Origin: CAWDBV01 sp963800705
GTDB lineage: Bacteria > Actinomycetota > Thermoleophilia > Solirubrobacterales > 70-9
Direction: 5' to 3'
Assembly (NCBI GenBank): GCA_963800705.1
Contig: CAWDBV010000007.1
Location: 1 to 64,000, forward strand
DNA: 64,000 nt
The notes beneath the pieces were generated by a model that did no database searches, was not told where the DNA came from, and saw only the letters and a list, made by a program, of their open reading frames with translations. Shown piece by piece: positions 19,678 through 30,447 of the stretch; positions within the stretch are counted from its first letter, which is position 1; each line of letters starts with the position of its first letter. Position numbers and translations under genes: made by a program.

Positions 19678-20335
19678 TCCGCGTCCTGCTCGTCGACGAC
19701 GACGCGCTCGTGCGCTCCGGCCTGCGGATGATGCTCGCCGGCGCGGAGAGCCTCGAGGTGGTGGGCGAGGCCGCCGACGGCCGCGAGGTGCTCGGCGCGG
19801 TCGACCTCCACCGCCCCGACGTCGTCCTCATGGACATCCGCATGCCGCAGCTCGACGGGATCGCGGCCACCCGGCTGCTCGTCGCCCAGCCGCGACCCGC
19901 CCGCCGTCGTCGTGCTCACGACGTTCGACGCCGACGAGCTCGTCCTGCGCGCGCTGCAGGCCGGCGCGGCCGGCTTCCTGCTCAAGGACACCCCGCCGGC
20001 GGAGATCGTCCGCGCGATCGAGCTCGTCCACGCGGGCGACGGCATGCTCTCCCCCGCGGTGACCCGCCGGCTGATCGCGATGGTGGCCGGCGACTCGGAC
20101 GCGGGCGCCCGCGACCGAGCACGCGCGCGAGCGGCTGGCGACGCTCAGCCCGCGCGAGCGCGACGTCGCGCTGGCCGTCGGCCGCGGCCACGGCAACGCC
20201 GAGATCGCCGCGACGCTGCACCTCTCCGTCGCGACGGTCAAGGGCCACGTCTCCCGGCTCCTCGACAAGCTCGAGGTCGACAACCGCGTCCAGATCGCGC
20301 TGCTCGTGCAGGCGGCGGGTGAAGAGCACCGATGA
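19674..20335 (+). CDS. LuxR/NarL-family response regulator (two frame changes)
   Basis: Receiver domain MIRVLLVDDDALVRSGLRMM with acidic pocket DDD, phospho-Asp in VVLMDIRMPQLDG, switch Thr in VVVLTTFDADE and Lys in FLLKDTPP. The C-terminal HTH reads LSPRERDVALAVGRGHGN then HLSVATVKGHVSRLLDKLEV. Shifts near 19,895 and 20,110. Probably controls the divergent ABC pump genes at 16.7-18.4 kb. Confidence 0.82.
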
Positions 20336-20387
20336 GTTCTCCGAGCGCCCGCCGTCCCTAGCCCACATCGACGCAGGAGGAGCAGCA

Positions 20388-20936
20388 ATGGGTGAGATCC
20401 ACGTTCATGAGTTCATCACCGTCGACGGGGTGGTCGACGCGCCGTCGTGGACGTTCGAGTACGGCTTCGACCCGAAGATGGGGGAGGCCATCGCCGCGAT
20501 GTCGGCGAAGGCGACCGGCATCCTGCTCGGGCGCAACACGTACGAGATGTTCGAGCCGGCGTGGTCGACGCGCACGGTGGAGGACGACCCGGGCGCGCCG
20601 TTCTTCAACGACACGACCAAGTACGTCGTGTCCGGCACGCTCGAGAACCCGACCTGGCGCAACTCCGAGGTCGTCGGCCCGTACAGCGCGGACGCGATCC
20701 GCAGGCTGAAGGACGAGGTCGGCGGCGACCTGTACGTGAGCGGCAGCATCAGGCTCGTGCGGGCGATGCTCGCCGACGGCCTGGTCGACGGGCTGCACCT
20801 GTTCATGTACCCGCTCACGCTCGGCGCCGGGCTGCGCATGTTCCCCGACGGCGACGCGCCGGCCAAGCTCGCGCTCGCCGGGACCGAGAGCTACGACAAC
20901 GGCGTGATCTACCTGAACTACGCGCCTGCCGCGTAG
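20388..20936 (+). CDS. Dihydrofolate reductase family (RibD C-terminal) protein
   Basis: A complete 182-residue protein preceded by a strong Shine-Dalgarno AGGAGG at 20375-20380, seven bases before ATG 20388. It carries the RibD_C/DHFR-like fold: HEFITVDGVVDAPSWTFEY, the NADP-binding segment ILLGRNTYEMF, DLYVSGSIRLVRAMLADGLV and the C-terminal strand pair LFMYPLTLGAGLRMF. Such stand-alone proteins reduce unknown pyrimidine or pterin-like substrates. It follows the response regulator by 52 bases on the same strand. Confidence 0.88.
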   Translation: MGEIHVHEFITVDGVVDAPSWTFEYGFDPKMGEAIAAMSAKATGILLGRNTYEMFEPAWSTRTVEDDPGAPFFNDTTKYVVSGTLENPTWRNSEVVGPYSADAIRRLKDEVGGDLYVSGSIRLVRAMLADGLVDGLHLFMYPLTLGAGLRMFPDGDAPAKLALAGTESYDNGVIYLNYAPAA

Positions 20937-20943
20937 TCGCCCG

Positions 20944-22703
20944 TCACAGATCGAGGACGACGTCGTCGCGCGGCTGCGCGCAGCAGATGAGCGTGCTGCC
21001 CTCCGCCGGGGGCTCGACGGGGTCGGGGGGGTAGTCGAGTCGCCGGCGATGACGGTCGTCTCGCAGGTGTGGCAGACGCCGGTGCGGCACGACCAGCGGA
21101 CGGGGACGTCGCAGGCCTCGGCGAGCTCGAGCAGGCTCGCGTAGTCGGTGCTCCACGGGACGGTGAGGCCGCTGCGCGCGAACTCGATCGTCGGGCCCGG
21201 CCCCGGGCTCGCCGGCCGGCGGGTGCGGCGGCCGCGCCGGGGTCGCCGCGATGCCCGGCGTCAGCCCGGCGGCGGGCCCGAAGGTCTCGGTGTGGATGCG
21301 CGAGGCGTCCAGCCCGGTCGCCGCCAGGGCGGCGCTGAGCTCGTCCATGAAGGGCGTGGGCCCGCAGATGTACGCCTCGGCATCGTCGGGCGGGTCCAGC
21401 TCGGCGAGCACCGACGCGCTCAGGCGGCCCGCGCCGTCGTAGTCGCGCCCCTCGACGTCGTCCGGGCCGGGACGGCTGTAGAGACGTGCGCGGATGCGTT
21501 GGGCAGCGCGTCGACGAGCGCCCTTGCCTCGGCGGCGAACGGGTGCTCGCGACCGCTGCGCGCGCCGTGCAGCCACCAGATCTCCCGGTCGGAGCGCGCC
21601 TCGGCCAGCGCCTGCAGCATCGCCAGCACGGGCGTGGCGCCGATCCCGGCGCTGATCAGCAGCACCGGCGCGTCCGTCCGATCGAGGATGAACGTGCCGC
21701 GGGGCGCGGCGACGTCGAGCTGGTCGCCGACGGCGAGCCGGGCGTGCAGGTACTCGCTGGCGGCGCCGTCGTGCTCGCGCTTGACGGTGATCCGGTAGAA
21801 GCCGCCGCCGGCGGTCCGGAGAGCGAGTAGTTGCGCAGCAGCGGCCGCTGCGCCTCGTCGGGCTGGACGCGCAGCGTCAGGTACTGACCCGGGCGTGCGG
21901 CGGGCACGCGGCCGCCCTCGGGGTCCTCGAGGCGGATGGAGACGACCGAGTCGCTCTCCGGTGCGATCGCGGTGACCGTGAGCCGGCGGAAGCCCGGCCA
22001 GGCGGGCGGCGGGCTCGTCACCGCGAGGCCGGCGTTGCCGCTGCCCCGTTCGCCGTCGAGCAGCGCTCGGAACGAGGACTGCCAGCCGGGGCTGAGGGCC
22101 GGGATGCGCAGCGCGCGGAGCAGCTGCTGACGCGTGTGCCCCGGGAGGTAGAGCAGCCCGTCGACCTCCGCGACGGCCATCCCCTCCGGGCCCCGATGCG
22201 AGCTTGACGATGTCGTCGCCCGCCTCGACGTCGCCCTCCTCGAGCACCCGGAAGTAGAAGCCCGGGCCGGCGGTGGGAGACGAGCAGCGCGGGGATCCGC
22301 GGGTCGTTCATGCTGATCCCGACGCGGTAGCAGGTGACGCGCGGCTGCGTGACCTCGAGGACGGCGGTCCCGATCCGGTAGCGGTCGCCGATGCAGACCT
22401 CGGCGTCGGCGAGCCCGTCGACGGTGAGGTTCTCGCCGAACTGCCCGGGGACGAGGTCGTCCGGCCGAGCTCGCGCTCCCAGTACCGATAGGAGTCGACC
22501 TGGTAGACGAACACGGCCCGCTGCTCGCCGCCGTGCCCCCCGAGATCGCCCTGACCGTCGCCGTCGATGTTGAGCCTGCGCACGCGGCGCGGGCCCGTCA
22601 CGGGATCCTTGAAGACGCCGGTGAAGACGGTCCGCCCCTGCCAGGACACGTCGCGCGGCATGCCGACGTTGAGGGACACCAGGGTCCCGACCGAGCCCGC
22701 CAT
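20944..22703 (-). CDS. MOSC-ferredoxin reductase-2Fe-2S ferredoxin fusion (many frame changes)
   Basis: About 586 codons. From ATG 22703 (MAGSVGTLVSLNVGMPRDVS) a YiiM-like MOSC domain runs to about 22,200 (GQFGENLTVDGLADAEVCIG). A reductase follows: FAD-binding PGQYLTLRV and LRNYSLSG near 21,850, FNR NAD-binding VLLISAGIGATPVLAMLQAL near 21,640 and AYICGPTPFMDELSAAL near 21,370. The end is a plant-type ferredoxin with CRTGVCHTC and a last Cys in STLICCAQP. MOSC domains move sulfur or bind Mo-cofactor-related ligands; the reductase and ferredoxin supply electrons, perhaps detoxifying N-hydroxylated compounds as YiiM does. About seven single-base shifts. Start overlaps the upstream methyltransferase stop as ATGA. 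Confidence 0.8.
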
Positions 22704-23475
22704 CAGCCCACCGGCGCCCGGCCGTGCACCGCGGTGAACGCGATGGTCTGCGTCCACCAGGACGGGTCGGCGCAGTGGGCGAGGAAGGCGTCGATGAGGT
22801 CGTCGTCGAGCCTCCCGGAGGCCACGAGCCCGTCCCGCAGCTCGACGACCGTGTCCGTCCAGTAGTCCGCCCATGGCGAGGCGCCGTTGTACACGGCGGT
22901 CTCGGCCGTGCCCGCGACCTCCGCCAGACCCAGGGACGCGAGGCGCGGCGCGAGCGCCCGGCCCACGTGGTAGTCGATCCCCTGATCGCGCGACCAGCGA
23001 GCCAGCCGTCCCAGAAGGCGCGCACCTCGGGCGGCTCGGCGACGCTGACGGGCAGGAAGTCCGGCTCGATGAGCAGGATCGCGCCCCCGGCGCGCAGGCT
23101 GGCGACAAGGTTGCGGATCGCCGCGTCGGCATCGGCGACGTGGTGCAGGACCGCCCGCGCGGTCACCAGGTCGAAGGCGCCCGGCTCGATCGGGCCGGCG
23201 ACGATGTCGGCCTGGCGCAGCTCGAGCCCGGGCGCGCGCGCCTCGACGAGCGAGAGGTCCAGGTCGACGGCGACGGCCCGGCCGCCGGGGCCGACCCGCG
23301 CCGCGAGCCAGGCGGAGATCGAGCCGTTGCCGCAGCCGACCTCCAGCGTCCGGGCGCCGGGACCGATGCCCAGCGCCTCGACGTGCCGGCGATGCATCGG
23401 ATCGAGCAGACGCGACATCAGCGCCAGTCGCGCGCGCTCACCCTCGAGATGGTGGTCCAGCACGTACTTGGACAT
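22703..23475 (-). CDS. Class I SAM-dependent methyltransferase (one frame change)
   Basis: Start MSKYVLDHHLEGERARLALM at 23475. Motif I LEVGCGNGSISAWLAARVG, motif II acidic end AVDLDLSLVEA, post-motif FDLVTARAVLHHVADADAAI are all present. A shift near 23,000 joins FWDGWLA to the frame holding VGRALAPRLASLGLAEVAGT and the C-terminus. About 257 residues, resembling UbiE/small-molecule methyltransferases. The stop overlaps the MOSC fusion start, so the pair is probably co-expressed. Confidence 0.82.
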
Positions 23476-23518
23476 CTGACCGATCCTACGTCCGGGTCAC
23501 GCCGCCTACCATCGCCCG

Positions 23519-24486
<968 letters not shown>

Positions 24487-24487
<1 letters not shown>

Positions 24488-24957
24488 TGCAGCTCGAGAC
24501 CTGGAACGCGCCGAGTGGCGACGCGGCGATCCCCAACCACCCGCGGTTCCCGGTGCTGATCTACCGCGGCGTGCCCGTGGGGGACATCGAGCGCGTGCTC
24601 GCCGATCACGGGTGGGGCGGCGCCTGGACCGACGGCGTCTTCGACTTCCACCACTTCCACTCGACGTCGCACGAGGTGCTGGCGGTCGTGGCGGGGAGCG
24701 CGACGCTCGAGCTGGGCGGGCCGCAGGGGGAGACGTTCGAGGTCGGGGAGGGCGACGTGCTCGTCCTCCCGGCCGGGACCGGCCACCGCCGCGCAGCGGC
24801 GCGCGACGGCTTCACCGTCGTCGGCGCCTACCCCGCCGGCCAGGAGCGCTACGACATCCTGCGCGAGGCCGACGACGCCGCGCGCGAGCGCATCGGCGCG
24901 CTCCCGGTACCGGACCACGACCCGGTCGGGGGCGACGGCATCGGGCGGTGGGCATGA
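24487..24957 (+). CDS. Cupin-fold protein
   Basis: A complete 156-residue protein with one cupin barrel: HHFHSTSHEVLAVVAGSATL matches the first cupin motif (with metal-binding His and Glu) and EVGEGDVLVLPAGTGHR the second. The family (YML079-/anti-sigma-like cupins) often binds metal but many members have no known reaction. It overlaps the beta-helix gene by one base and is immediately followed by the DUF2332 gene, indicating one transcript. Confidence 0.85.
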
Positions 24958-26131
24958 ATGGCGGTTCGTGAGCAGGCCGCGCAGCTCGCCACGGCGTGGT
25001 CCGGCCCGGGCACGCCGGCATCGTGGCGCCTGACCGGGGCGCTCTTCGCGACGCTGCGCGACGACCCCGACCTGCTGGCGCTCGCCGCGCGCATCGATCC
25101 CGATCGCCTGCCCGCGCTGCTGTTCGTCGCCGCCGTGGTGGCGCTCCTGGATAGAGGAGCGGCCGGAGCCGCTCGCGCGCGTCCTGCCCGTGCCCGGCGA
25201 GGAGCAGCCTCCGCTGCCGCCGGACTTCGCCGCCCAGCTGCGGGCGTTCTGCCTCGACCGCGCCGACGAGCTGCTCGCGCTGGCCGCATCGCACCGCTAC
25301 CAGATGAGCGAGCCGGCCCGCTGCGCGCACCTCCTGCCCGCCGTCGCCGCGGTCGCCGCCGACGCCGGGCGGCCGCTGGCGCTCGTCGACATCGGCACCG
25401 GCGCCGGCTTCGCCCTGCACCTCGACGCCTACCGCTACAGCTACGACCGCGAGGACGGCGACCCGCTCGTCGTGGGCGCCGCCGACGCGCCCGTGACGCT
25501 GCACACCACGCTGCGCGGGCCCCGCATCCCGCCGCTCCCGGCCGCTCCGCCGGCGGTGGCGGTGCGCATCGGCGTCGACACCGAGCCGCTCGACGTCGGC
25601 GATCCGTCGGTGCGCGCGTGGCTGCGCGCCTGCACGCCGCCCGTCGCCGAGGCGCTGCTGCGGTTCGACCGCGCGGCCGACCACGCGGCCGCCCATCCGG
25701 TCACGACGGTGCGCGCCGATGCCCTGCGCGCGCTGCCCGAGGTGATCGACGGCCTCCGGGAGGACGTGCATCCGTGCGTGCTGGACGCCTACGTCAACGT
25801 GTTCTTCACCGAAGAGGGGCAGGCCCGGTTCCGCGACGAGATGGCCGACCTGGGGCGGCGCCGCGATCTCGACTGGATCTCCCTCGACCCGCTCGTGCCG
25901 ATGGGTGACCGGCCGAGCGGCGGCGTGCTCGGGGCGCCGCTCCCGCCGGGGCTGCTCGAGCGCGCCCGCACCGAAGGCGTGTTCGGCGTCCTGGAGCGCG
26001 TCTCGTACCGGCGGGGCCGCGCCGACCGCGACGTTCTCGCGCTCGGACACCCCGGCGGGGCGTGGCTGGAGTGGCTGGCGGGGCGGCGCGGCTCGTCGCG
26101 AGCCGCGCCGCCCGGGCCGCCTACTTGTTGA
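24958..26131 (+). CDS. DUF2332 family protein (one frame change)
   Basis: ATG 24958 follows the cupin stop directly. The N-terminal part (SWRLTGALFATLRDDPDLLA) and the main part (FRAFCL-like FCLDRADELLALAASHRYQM, RCAHLLPAVAAVAADAGRPL, ALVDIGTGAGFALHLDAYRY) match the DUF2332 pattern of a methyltransferase-like Rossmann protein of about 390 residues. One shift near 25,155 joins them. Function unknown. Its last 11 bases overlap the end of the convergent binding-protein gene. Confidence 0.78.
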
Positions 26132-27461
26132 CGTCGTTGGAGGCCTCGAACGCGCGGACCGTCTTCAGGTCGGCGTTCGTGGCAGGGATGTCGGTGCACC
26201 CCTCCGCCTCGGTCATCCTGCCGTCCTTCGGCGTGACGGTCCGATCGGTGTTGTTGGGCACGTGGACCGGCATGTCCTGGAAGTACCAGGGCTTGCAGAG
26301 GATGTCGGTCTTGTAGTTCTTGATCTCGAGGATGGCCTTGTTGATGCCCTCCTTGTCGAGATCGTCCTTGGGCACGTCCTGGAGGACGTCGCTGACCATC
26401 TTCGCCGCGATGAAGCCCATCTGACCGAAGGACCCCAGCGGGTTGTCGGGCGAGTACTTCTTGTTGACCGCCCGGTAGAGCTGCATGTCGGGGCCGTCGG
26501 AGTCCAGCAGCGCCAGCTCGGCGTTGATGAACACCTTGCCGTCCCAGTCGCTGCCGATCGCGTCCGGCACCGAGGTGTCGTTCAGCGGGGTGGAGCTGGC
26601 CCACATGACCTTGTCGACGAGGCCCTGCTGCGCCGCGGCCTGCAGGATCTTCACGCCCTCCGGCGGGGTGAAGTCCAGCACCACGCCGCCGCCGTCGCCG
26701 GCCTGCGCGACGATGGCCTGCGCCAGCGAGGCCGCATCCGCGAGCGGCACGGTCTCGAGCCGGTTGACGGTCTTCAGGCCCTTCTGCTTCGCCTCCGTCA
26801 GCGCGAGCTCGTTGACCGCCTTGTTGCCCGCCTGCTGCGGCGACACGACGACGATCGACTTCGCGCCCTTGCGGACGAGGTAGCTCGCCGCACCGAGGCT
26901 CGAGTACCCCGGGCCCATGTTGAGCGCCGCGATGTTCGGTGTGTTGAAGCACTCGTTCGGCACGCCGGCGACGATCGCGTAGAAGCCGTTCTTCTTGTAG
27001 TAGTCGCGGTTGACCGGGCAGTCGAGCAGGGAGAAGCTGCCGACGAAGGCGTCGACCTTCTCCGTCTCGGCCAGCTTCGTGGCGTAGGACGCCGTCTGCT
27101 GCGGATCGACCCCGCTCTGTTGGGCGATGAACTGCACCGGCCGGCCCTGGATGCCGCCGTTGTCGTTCAGGCACTTGAAGTACGCGGCAGCCGCGTCCGT
27201 GCCGTCCGTCCAGTCGATGCCCGGGACCTTCGTGACGATGGCACCGAACTTGATCGGCTCGCCGGTCGCCTTCTGGCCCGTGCCCTTCCCACACTTCGTC
27301 TCCGTCGGCGTCGTGCCGCCGGCCTCCTTGGCCGTGGTGGCGCCGCCACCGGCCGACGTCCCGTCCTCGCTGTCGCCGCACGCGACGACCACGGCCGACA
27401 GCGCGAACACCATCAGCACCGCGGCCAGCCGCAGCGGCCTCGTCCACTCATTCACTTGCAC
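26121..27461 (-). CDS. ABC transporter substrate-binding lipoprotein, branched-chain amino acid type
   Basis: A complete 446-residue protein. The signal peptide ends in a lipobox (LSAVVVAC), so it is anchored to the outer face of the membrane. A Ser/Thr/Gly linker leads to a Peripla_BP_6 (LivJ-like) domain with EPIKFGAIVTKVPGIDW, QSGVDPQQTASYATKLAETE and YYKKNGFYAIVAG. An AGGAGG Shine-Dalgarno lies 4 bases before GTG 27461 and 10 before GTG 27455; either can be the start. No permease or ATPase gene is nearby, so it is an orphan component; the ligand may be an aromatic or organic acid given the CMD and SDR neighbours. Confidence 0.88.
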   Translation of the reverse strand: MQVNEWTRPLRLAAVLMVFALSAVVVACGDSEDGTSAGGGATTAKEAGGTTPTETKCGKGTGQKATGEPIKFGAIVTKVPGIDWTDGTDAAAAYFKCLNDNGGIQGRPVQFIAQQSGVDPQQTASYATKLAETEKVDAFVGSFSLLDCPVNRDYYKKNGFYAIVAGVPNECFNTPNIAALNMGPGYSSLGAASYLVRKGAKSIVVVSPQQAGNKAVNELALTEAKQKGLKTVNRLETVPLADAASLAQAIVAQAGDGGGVVLDFTPPEGVKILQAAAQQGLVDKVMWASSTPLNDTSVPDAIGSDWDGKVFINAELALLDSDGPDMQLYRAVNKKYSPDNPLGSFGQMGFIAAKMVSDVLQDVPKDDLDKEGINKAILEIKNYKTDILCKPWYFQDMPVHVPNNTDRTVTPKDGRMTEAEGCTDIPATNADLKTVRAFEASNDVNK

Positions 27462-27645
27462 ACGTCCTCCTTCTGCCCGTCCCGACTCACGTCACCGGTC
27501 GTCCCGAGCCCCGGTCCGTCTGAGAGGTCGATCAGATCGCTCTCTCGAGACCCCTGTCTCGATGATTCGGCCGCCGATGGTAACCGCCCGGTTGAAGATC
27601 GTGCCGCGAATGTGCGCTCGCTGACCGCGCTCTAGGGTCCCGGCG

Positions 27646-28197
27646 ATGCAACGGCTCGAGAACGTCACCCCGACGCCCGAGGTCCAGGCGGTCCTCGACA
27701 CGATGGCGAAGGGCCCCGAGGGGGTCGACACCTCCCCCGCGATCTACCTCACGATCGCCCACAACCCCGCGATGCTGGGGACGCTCAAGCACATGGGCGA
27801 CACGCTGCGCACGACGACGACGCTGTCCGCGCCCGAGCGCGAGGTCGTCATCCACCGCGTCGCCGCGCTCTGCGACAACGGCTACGAGTGGGGCATCCAC
27901 GCCGAGCTCCTCGCGGGCCCGCTGGGGCTCGGCGACGACTGGCTGCAGGCGACGTGGAGCGGCGAGCCGGCCGACTTCGAGGACCCCGCCCACGCGCTCA
28001 TCGCGCAGGTGTGCGACGAGATGCACGCGAGCGCGACGGTCAGCGACGAGACGTGGGCGCGGCTGCGCGAGCGCTACGACGAGGCGCAGATCGTGGAGCT
28101 CGTCTTCATGGTCGGCTACTACCACCTCGTCTCCTACGTGGCGCGGACGTTCCAGCTGACCCCCGAGCCCTGGGCGGCGACGCCCCCTGCGGCGTGA
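27646..28197 (+). CDS. Carboxymuconolactone decarboxylase family protein
   Basis: A complete 183-residue all-helical protein: TTLSAPEREVVIHRVAALCD and CDNGYEWGIHAELL give the CMD/AhpD core with the YEWxxH pattern, and the end QIVELVFMVGYYHLVSYVAR is the second conserved helix. It lacks a CxxC, so peroxidase activity of AhpD type is unlikely; a decarboxylase/lactone or related role is inferred. It is coupled to the following SDR by a GTGA overlap and divergent from the binding protein gene (184 bases between). Confidence 0.85.
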   Translation: MQRLENVTPTPEVQAVLDTMAKGPEGVDTSPAIYLTIAHNPAMLGTLKHMGDTLRTTTTLSAPEREVVIHRVAALCDNGYEWGIHAELLAGPLGLGDDWLQATWSGEPADFEDPAHALIAQVCDEMHASATVSDETWARLRERYDEAQIVELVFMVGYYHLVSYVARTFQLTPEPWAATPPAA

Positions 28198-28958
28198 GCG
28201 CGCGCTTCGACGGGGAGGTCGCGATCGTCACCGGCGGCGCCGGCGGCATCGGGTCGGCGACCTGCCGCAAGCTCGCGGCCCAGGGCGCGCGGGTGGTCGT
28301 GGCCGACATCGACCCGGCCGGCGCGCAGGCCGTCGCGGACGAGATCGGGGCGACCGCGATCGCCTTCGACCTCGGCGAGCCGGACGAGGTCGAGCGCCTC
28401 ATCGCCGAGACGGTGGACGGGCTCGGGCGCCTCGACGTCCTCGTGAACAACGCCGCGCTGCGCTCGCCGGAGGCGATGGCCGCCGACACCACGATCGAGT
28501 CGATGGACGTCGACGGCTGGCGCGAGATGATGGACGTCAACGCGCTCGGCTTCGCCCTCGCCTGCAAGCACGCGATCCCGCACATGCGCGCCGCCGGCGG
28601 CGGCTCGATCGTGAACATCAGCTCCCAGCAGGCGATCGTGGGCGCGAACATCGGCAGCGCCTACGCCGCCTCGAAGGCCGCGATCATCGCGATCACGCGG
28701 ATGGTCGCGACCCAGTGCGGACGCGACGGCATCCGCTGCAACGCCGTCGCGCCCGGCCTCATCGGGTCCACGCGGATCCGGCACAACACCGGGCTCATGG
28801 AGGCGGTCCTGCCCCACGTCCTGCTCGGCCGGGTGGGCGAGCCGGAGGACGTGGCGGACCTCATCTGCTACCTCGCCTCACGCGAGGCGGCCTACATCAC
28901 CGGCCAGCTCTACAACGTCGACGGCGGGTACCTGGCCCACATGCCCGCGCCCGGGTGA
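28194..28958 (+). CDS. Short-chain dehydrogenase/reductase
   Basis: From GTG 28194 (overlapping the CMD stop) 254 residues of a classical SDR: cofactor motif TGGAGGIGSA, NNAA in LDVLVNNAALRS, catalytic Ser in NISSQQAIVG, YAASK with the Tyr and Lys, and the C-terminal SREAAYITGQLYNVDGGYL. Asp after the second strand (VVVADIDPAG) predicts NAD+ preference. Likely acts in the same degradation route as the CMD protein. Confidence 0.9.
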   Translation: MSARFDGEVAIVTGGAGGIGSATCRKLAAQGARVVVADIDPAGAQAVADEIGATAIAFDLGEPDEVERLIAETVDGLGRLDVLVNNAALRSPEAMAADTTIESMDVDGWREMMDVNALGFALACKHAIPHMRAAGGGSIVNISSQQAIVGANIGSAYAASKAAIIAITRMVATQCGRDGIRCNAVAPGLIGSTRIRHNTGLMEAVLPHVLLGRVGEPEDVADLICYLASREAAYITGQLYNVDGGYLAHMPAPG

Positions 28959-29781
28959 TCAGCCCTGCGCGCGCTGCGCCAGCGCGTCCCACTGCTCCCA
29001 CAGCGCGATGCGGCTCTCGTACTCCGAGCGCGTCATGCCGAGGCCGGCGCTGCCGAAGAAGACGCGCAGCGGCGGCTCGTCGGCGTCGACCAGCTCGAGG
29101 ATCGCCGGGCCGGTGGCGTCCGGGTCGCCGGGGGCGGTCTGCCGCGCGGCGCGCGCCTTCGTGGCCTGATCCCACAGCTCCTCGTAGGCCGGCAGGCGCT
29201 CGGCCTGGACCGAGGAGGGACCCGCCCAGTCGGTGCTGTAGCCGCCGGGCTCGACGATCGTCACCTTGATGCCGAAGCGGCAACCTCGGCGGCCAGCGAC
29301 TGGCTGAACCCTCCAGGCCCCACTTCGACGCGTGGTACAGCCCGAGCCCGGGGAACGCGTTCACGCCGCCGATCGACGACACCTGGATGATGTGGCCGGA
29401 GCGCTGCTCGCGCATGACGGGCAGCGCCGCCTTCGTGATCCAGAGCGCGCCGAAGAGGTTCGTCTCGATCTGTTCGCGGGCCTGCTCGTCGGTGACCTCC
29501 TCGATCGTGCCGAAGAGGCCGTAGCCGGCGTTGTTGACGACGACGTCGAGCCGGCCGAAGCGGTCGTGCGCCTCCGCGACGGCGGCATGGTCGGCGGCGC
29601 GGTCGGTCACGTCGAGGGCGATCGGCAGGACGGCGTCGCCGTAGCGCGCGACGAGATCGGCCAGCGTGCTGACGTCGCGAGCGGTCGCGGCGACCTGGTC
29701 GCCGCGCTCGAGCGCCGCCTCCGCCCAGACCCGTCCGAAGCCCTTGGAGGTGCCGGTAATGAACCAGACCTTCGATGCCAT
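28959..29781 (-). CDS. Short-chain dehydrogenase/reductase (frame changes)
   Basis: Start MASKVWFITGTSKGFGRVWA at 29781; about 274 residues. Motifs: TGTSKGFGR, LDVVVNNAGYGLFGTIEE, HIIQVSSIGGVNAFPGLG, YHASKWGLEG. Shifts near 29,308 and 29,280 lead through FSQSLAAEVA into MTIVEPGGYSTDWAGPSSVQ and a family-typical C-terminus. The subfamily (often annotated oxidoreductase of the YusZ type) has unknown substrates. Divergent from a TetR regulator across two palindromes, so it is very probably the regulator's target. Confidence 0.85.
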
Positions 29782-29808
29782 GCTCTCCCTTGCGGGGTGT
29801 AGTCTGTG

Positions 29809-29829
29809 AAGCGGAGCAAGCCTCCGCTT
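29809..29829. promoter_or_regulatory. Palindromic operator candidate 1 (SDR/TetR intergenic)
   Basis: AAGCGGAG (29809-29816), a five-base spacer, then CTCCGCTT (29822-29829): a perfect 8-bp inverted repeat, 28 bases upstream of the SDR start and 45 upstream of the TetR start. Size and symmetry fit a TetR-dimer site. Confidence 0.7.
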
Positions 29830-29853
29830 GAACCCGGAAGGTAGCAGCAAGTG

Positions 29854-29867
29854 GCGGAACCATCCGC
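29854..29867. promoter_or_regulatory. Palindromic operator candidate 2 (SDR/TetR intergenic)
   Basis: GCGGA-ACCA-TCCGC, a perfect 5-bp inverted repeat six bases before the TetR ATG. It shares the GCGGA/TCCGC core with the first palindrome, so the regulator may bind both and repress its own gene. Confidence 0.6.
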
Positions 29868-29873
29868 TTTACC

Positions 29874-30447
29874 ATGACCGACACCGCCGCAGACCACTGC
29901 GCGCCGACGCCCGGCGCAACCGGGAGGCCCTGCTGCAGGCTGCCGTCGAGCTGTTCGCCGAGGAGGGCACCGACGTGTGGCTCAACGCCGTCGCCGCCCG
30001 CGCCGGGGTCGGGATCGGGACGCTGTACCGCAACTTCCCCAACCGCGACGCGCTCGTCGAGGCGGCGTACCGCAACGAGGTCGCGGCCCTGTGCGACGCC
30101 GCGGCCGAGCTGCTCGCCGAGCTGTCCGCCGACGTCGGCGCTGGCCGAGTGGATGGACCGCTTCGTCACCTACATCGCCGCCAAGCGCGGGATGGCCGGC
30201 GCGCTGAAGGCGGGCAAGGCCAAGGGGACCTCTACTGACAGACGAGCGGGCAGATCACGGGCTCGATAGGCGGCTGCTGGACGCCAGGGCGTCGGCCGGG
30301 AAGGCTGCGCGCCGACGTCAGCCGGAGGACATGCGGCGCGCGATGGGCTGCATCTGGGAGATCGGGGACGGCGAGGGCTGCCGGGCGCAGGCCGAGACGT
30401 TGATGCGCATCATCGTCGACGGCCTGCGCCACGGCGCGCGTCAGTAG
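29874..30447 (+). CDS. TetR/AcrR family transcriptional regulator (frame changes)
   Basis: ATG 29874; after an early shift the HTH reads NREALLQAAVELFAEEGTD, NAVAARAGVGIGTLYRNFPN, the TetR DNA-binding domain. The C-terminal ligand domain contains WMDRFVTYIAAKRGMAGAL and ends EDMRRAMGCIWEIGDGEG with RIIVDGLRHGARQ, typical of the actinobacterial TetR group controlling SDR genes. Shifts near 29,905, 30,150 and 30,235. It is convergent with the truncated SDR (stops overlap by 7 bases). Confidence 0.8.
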
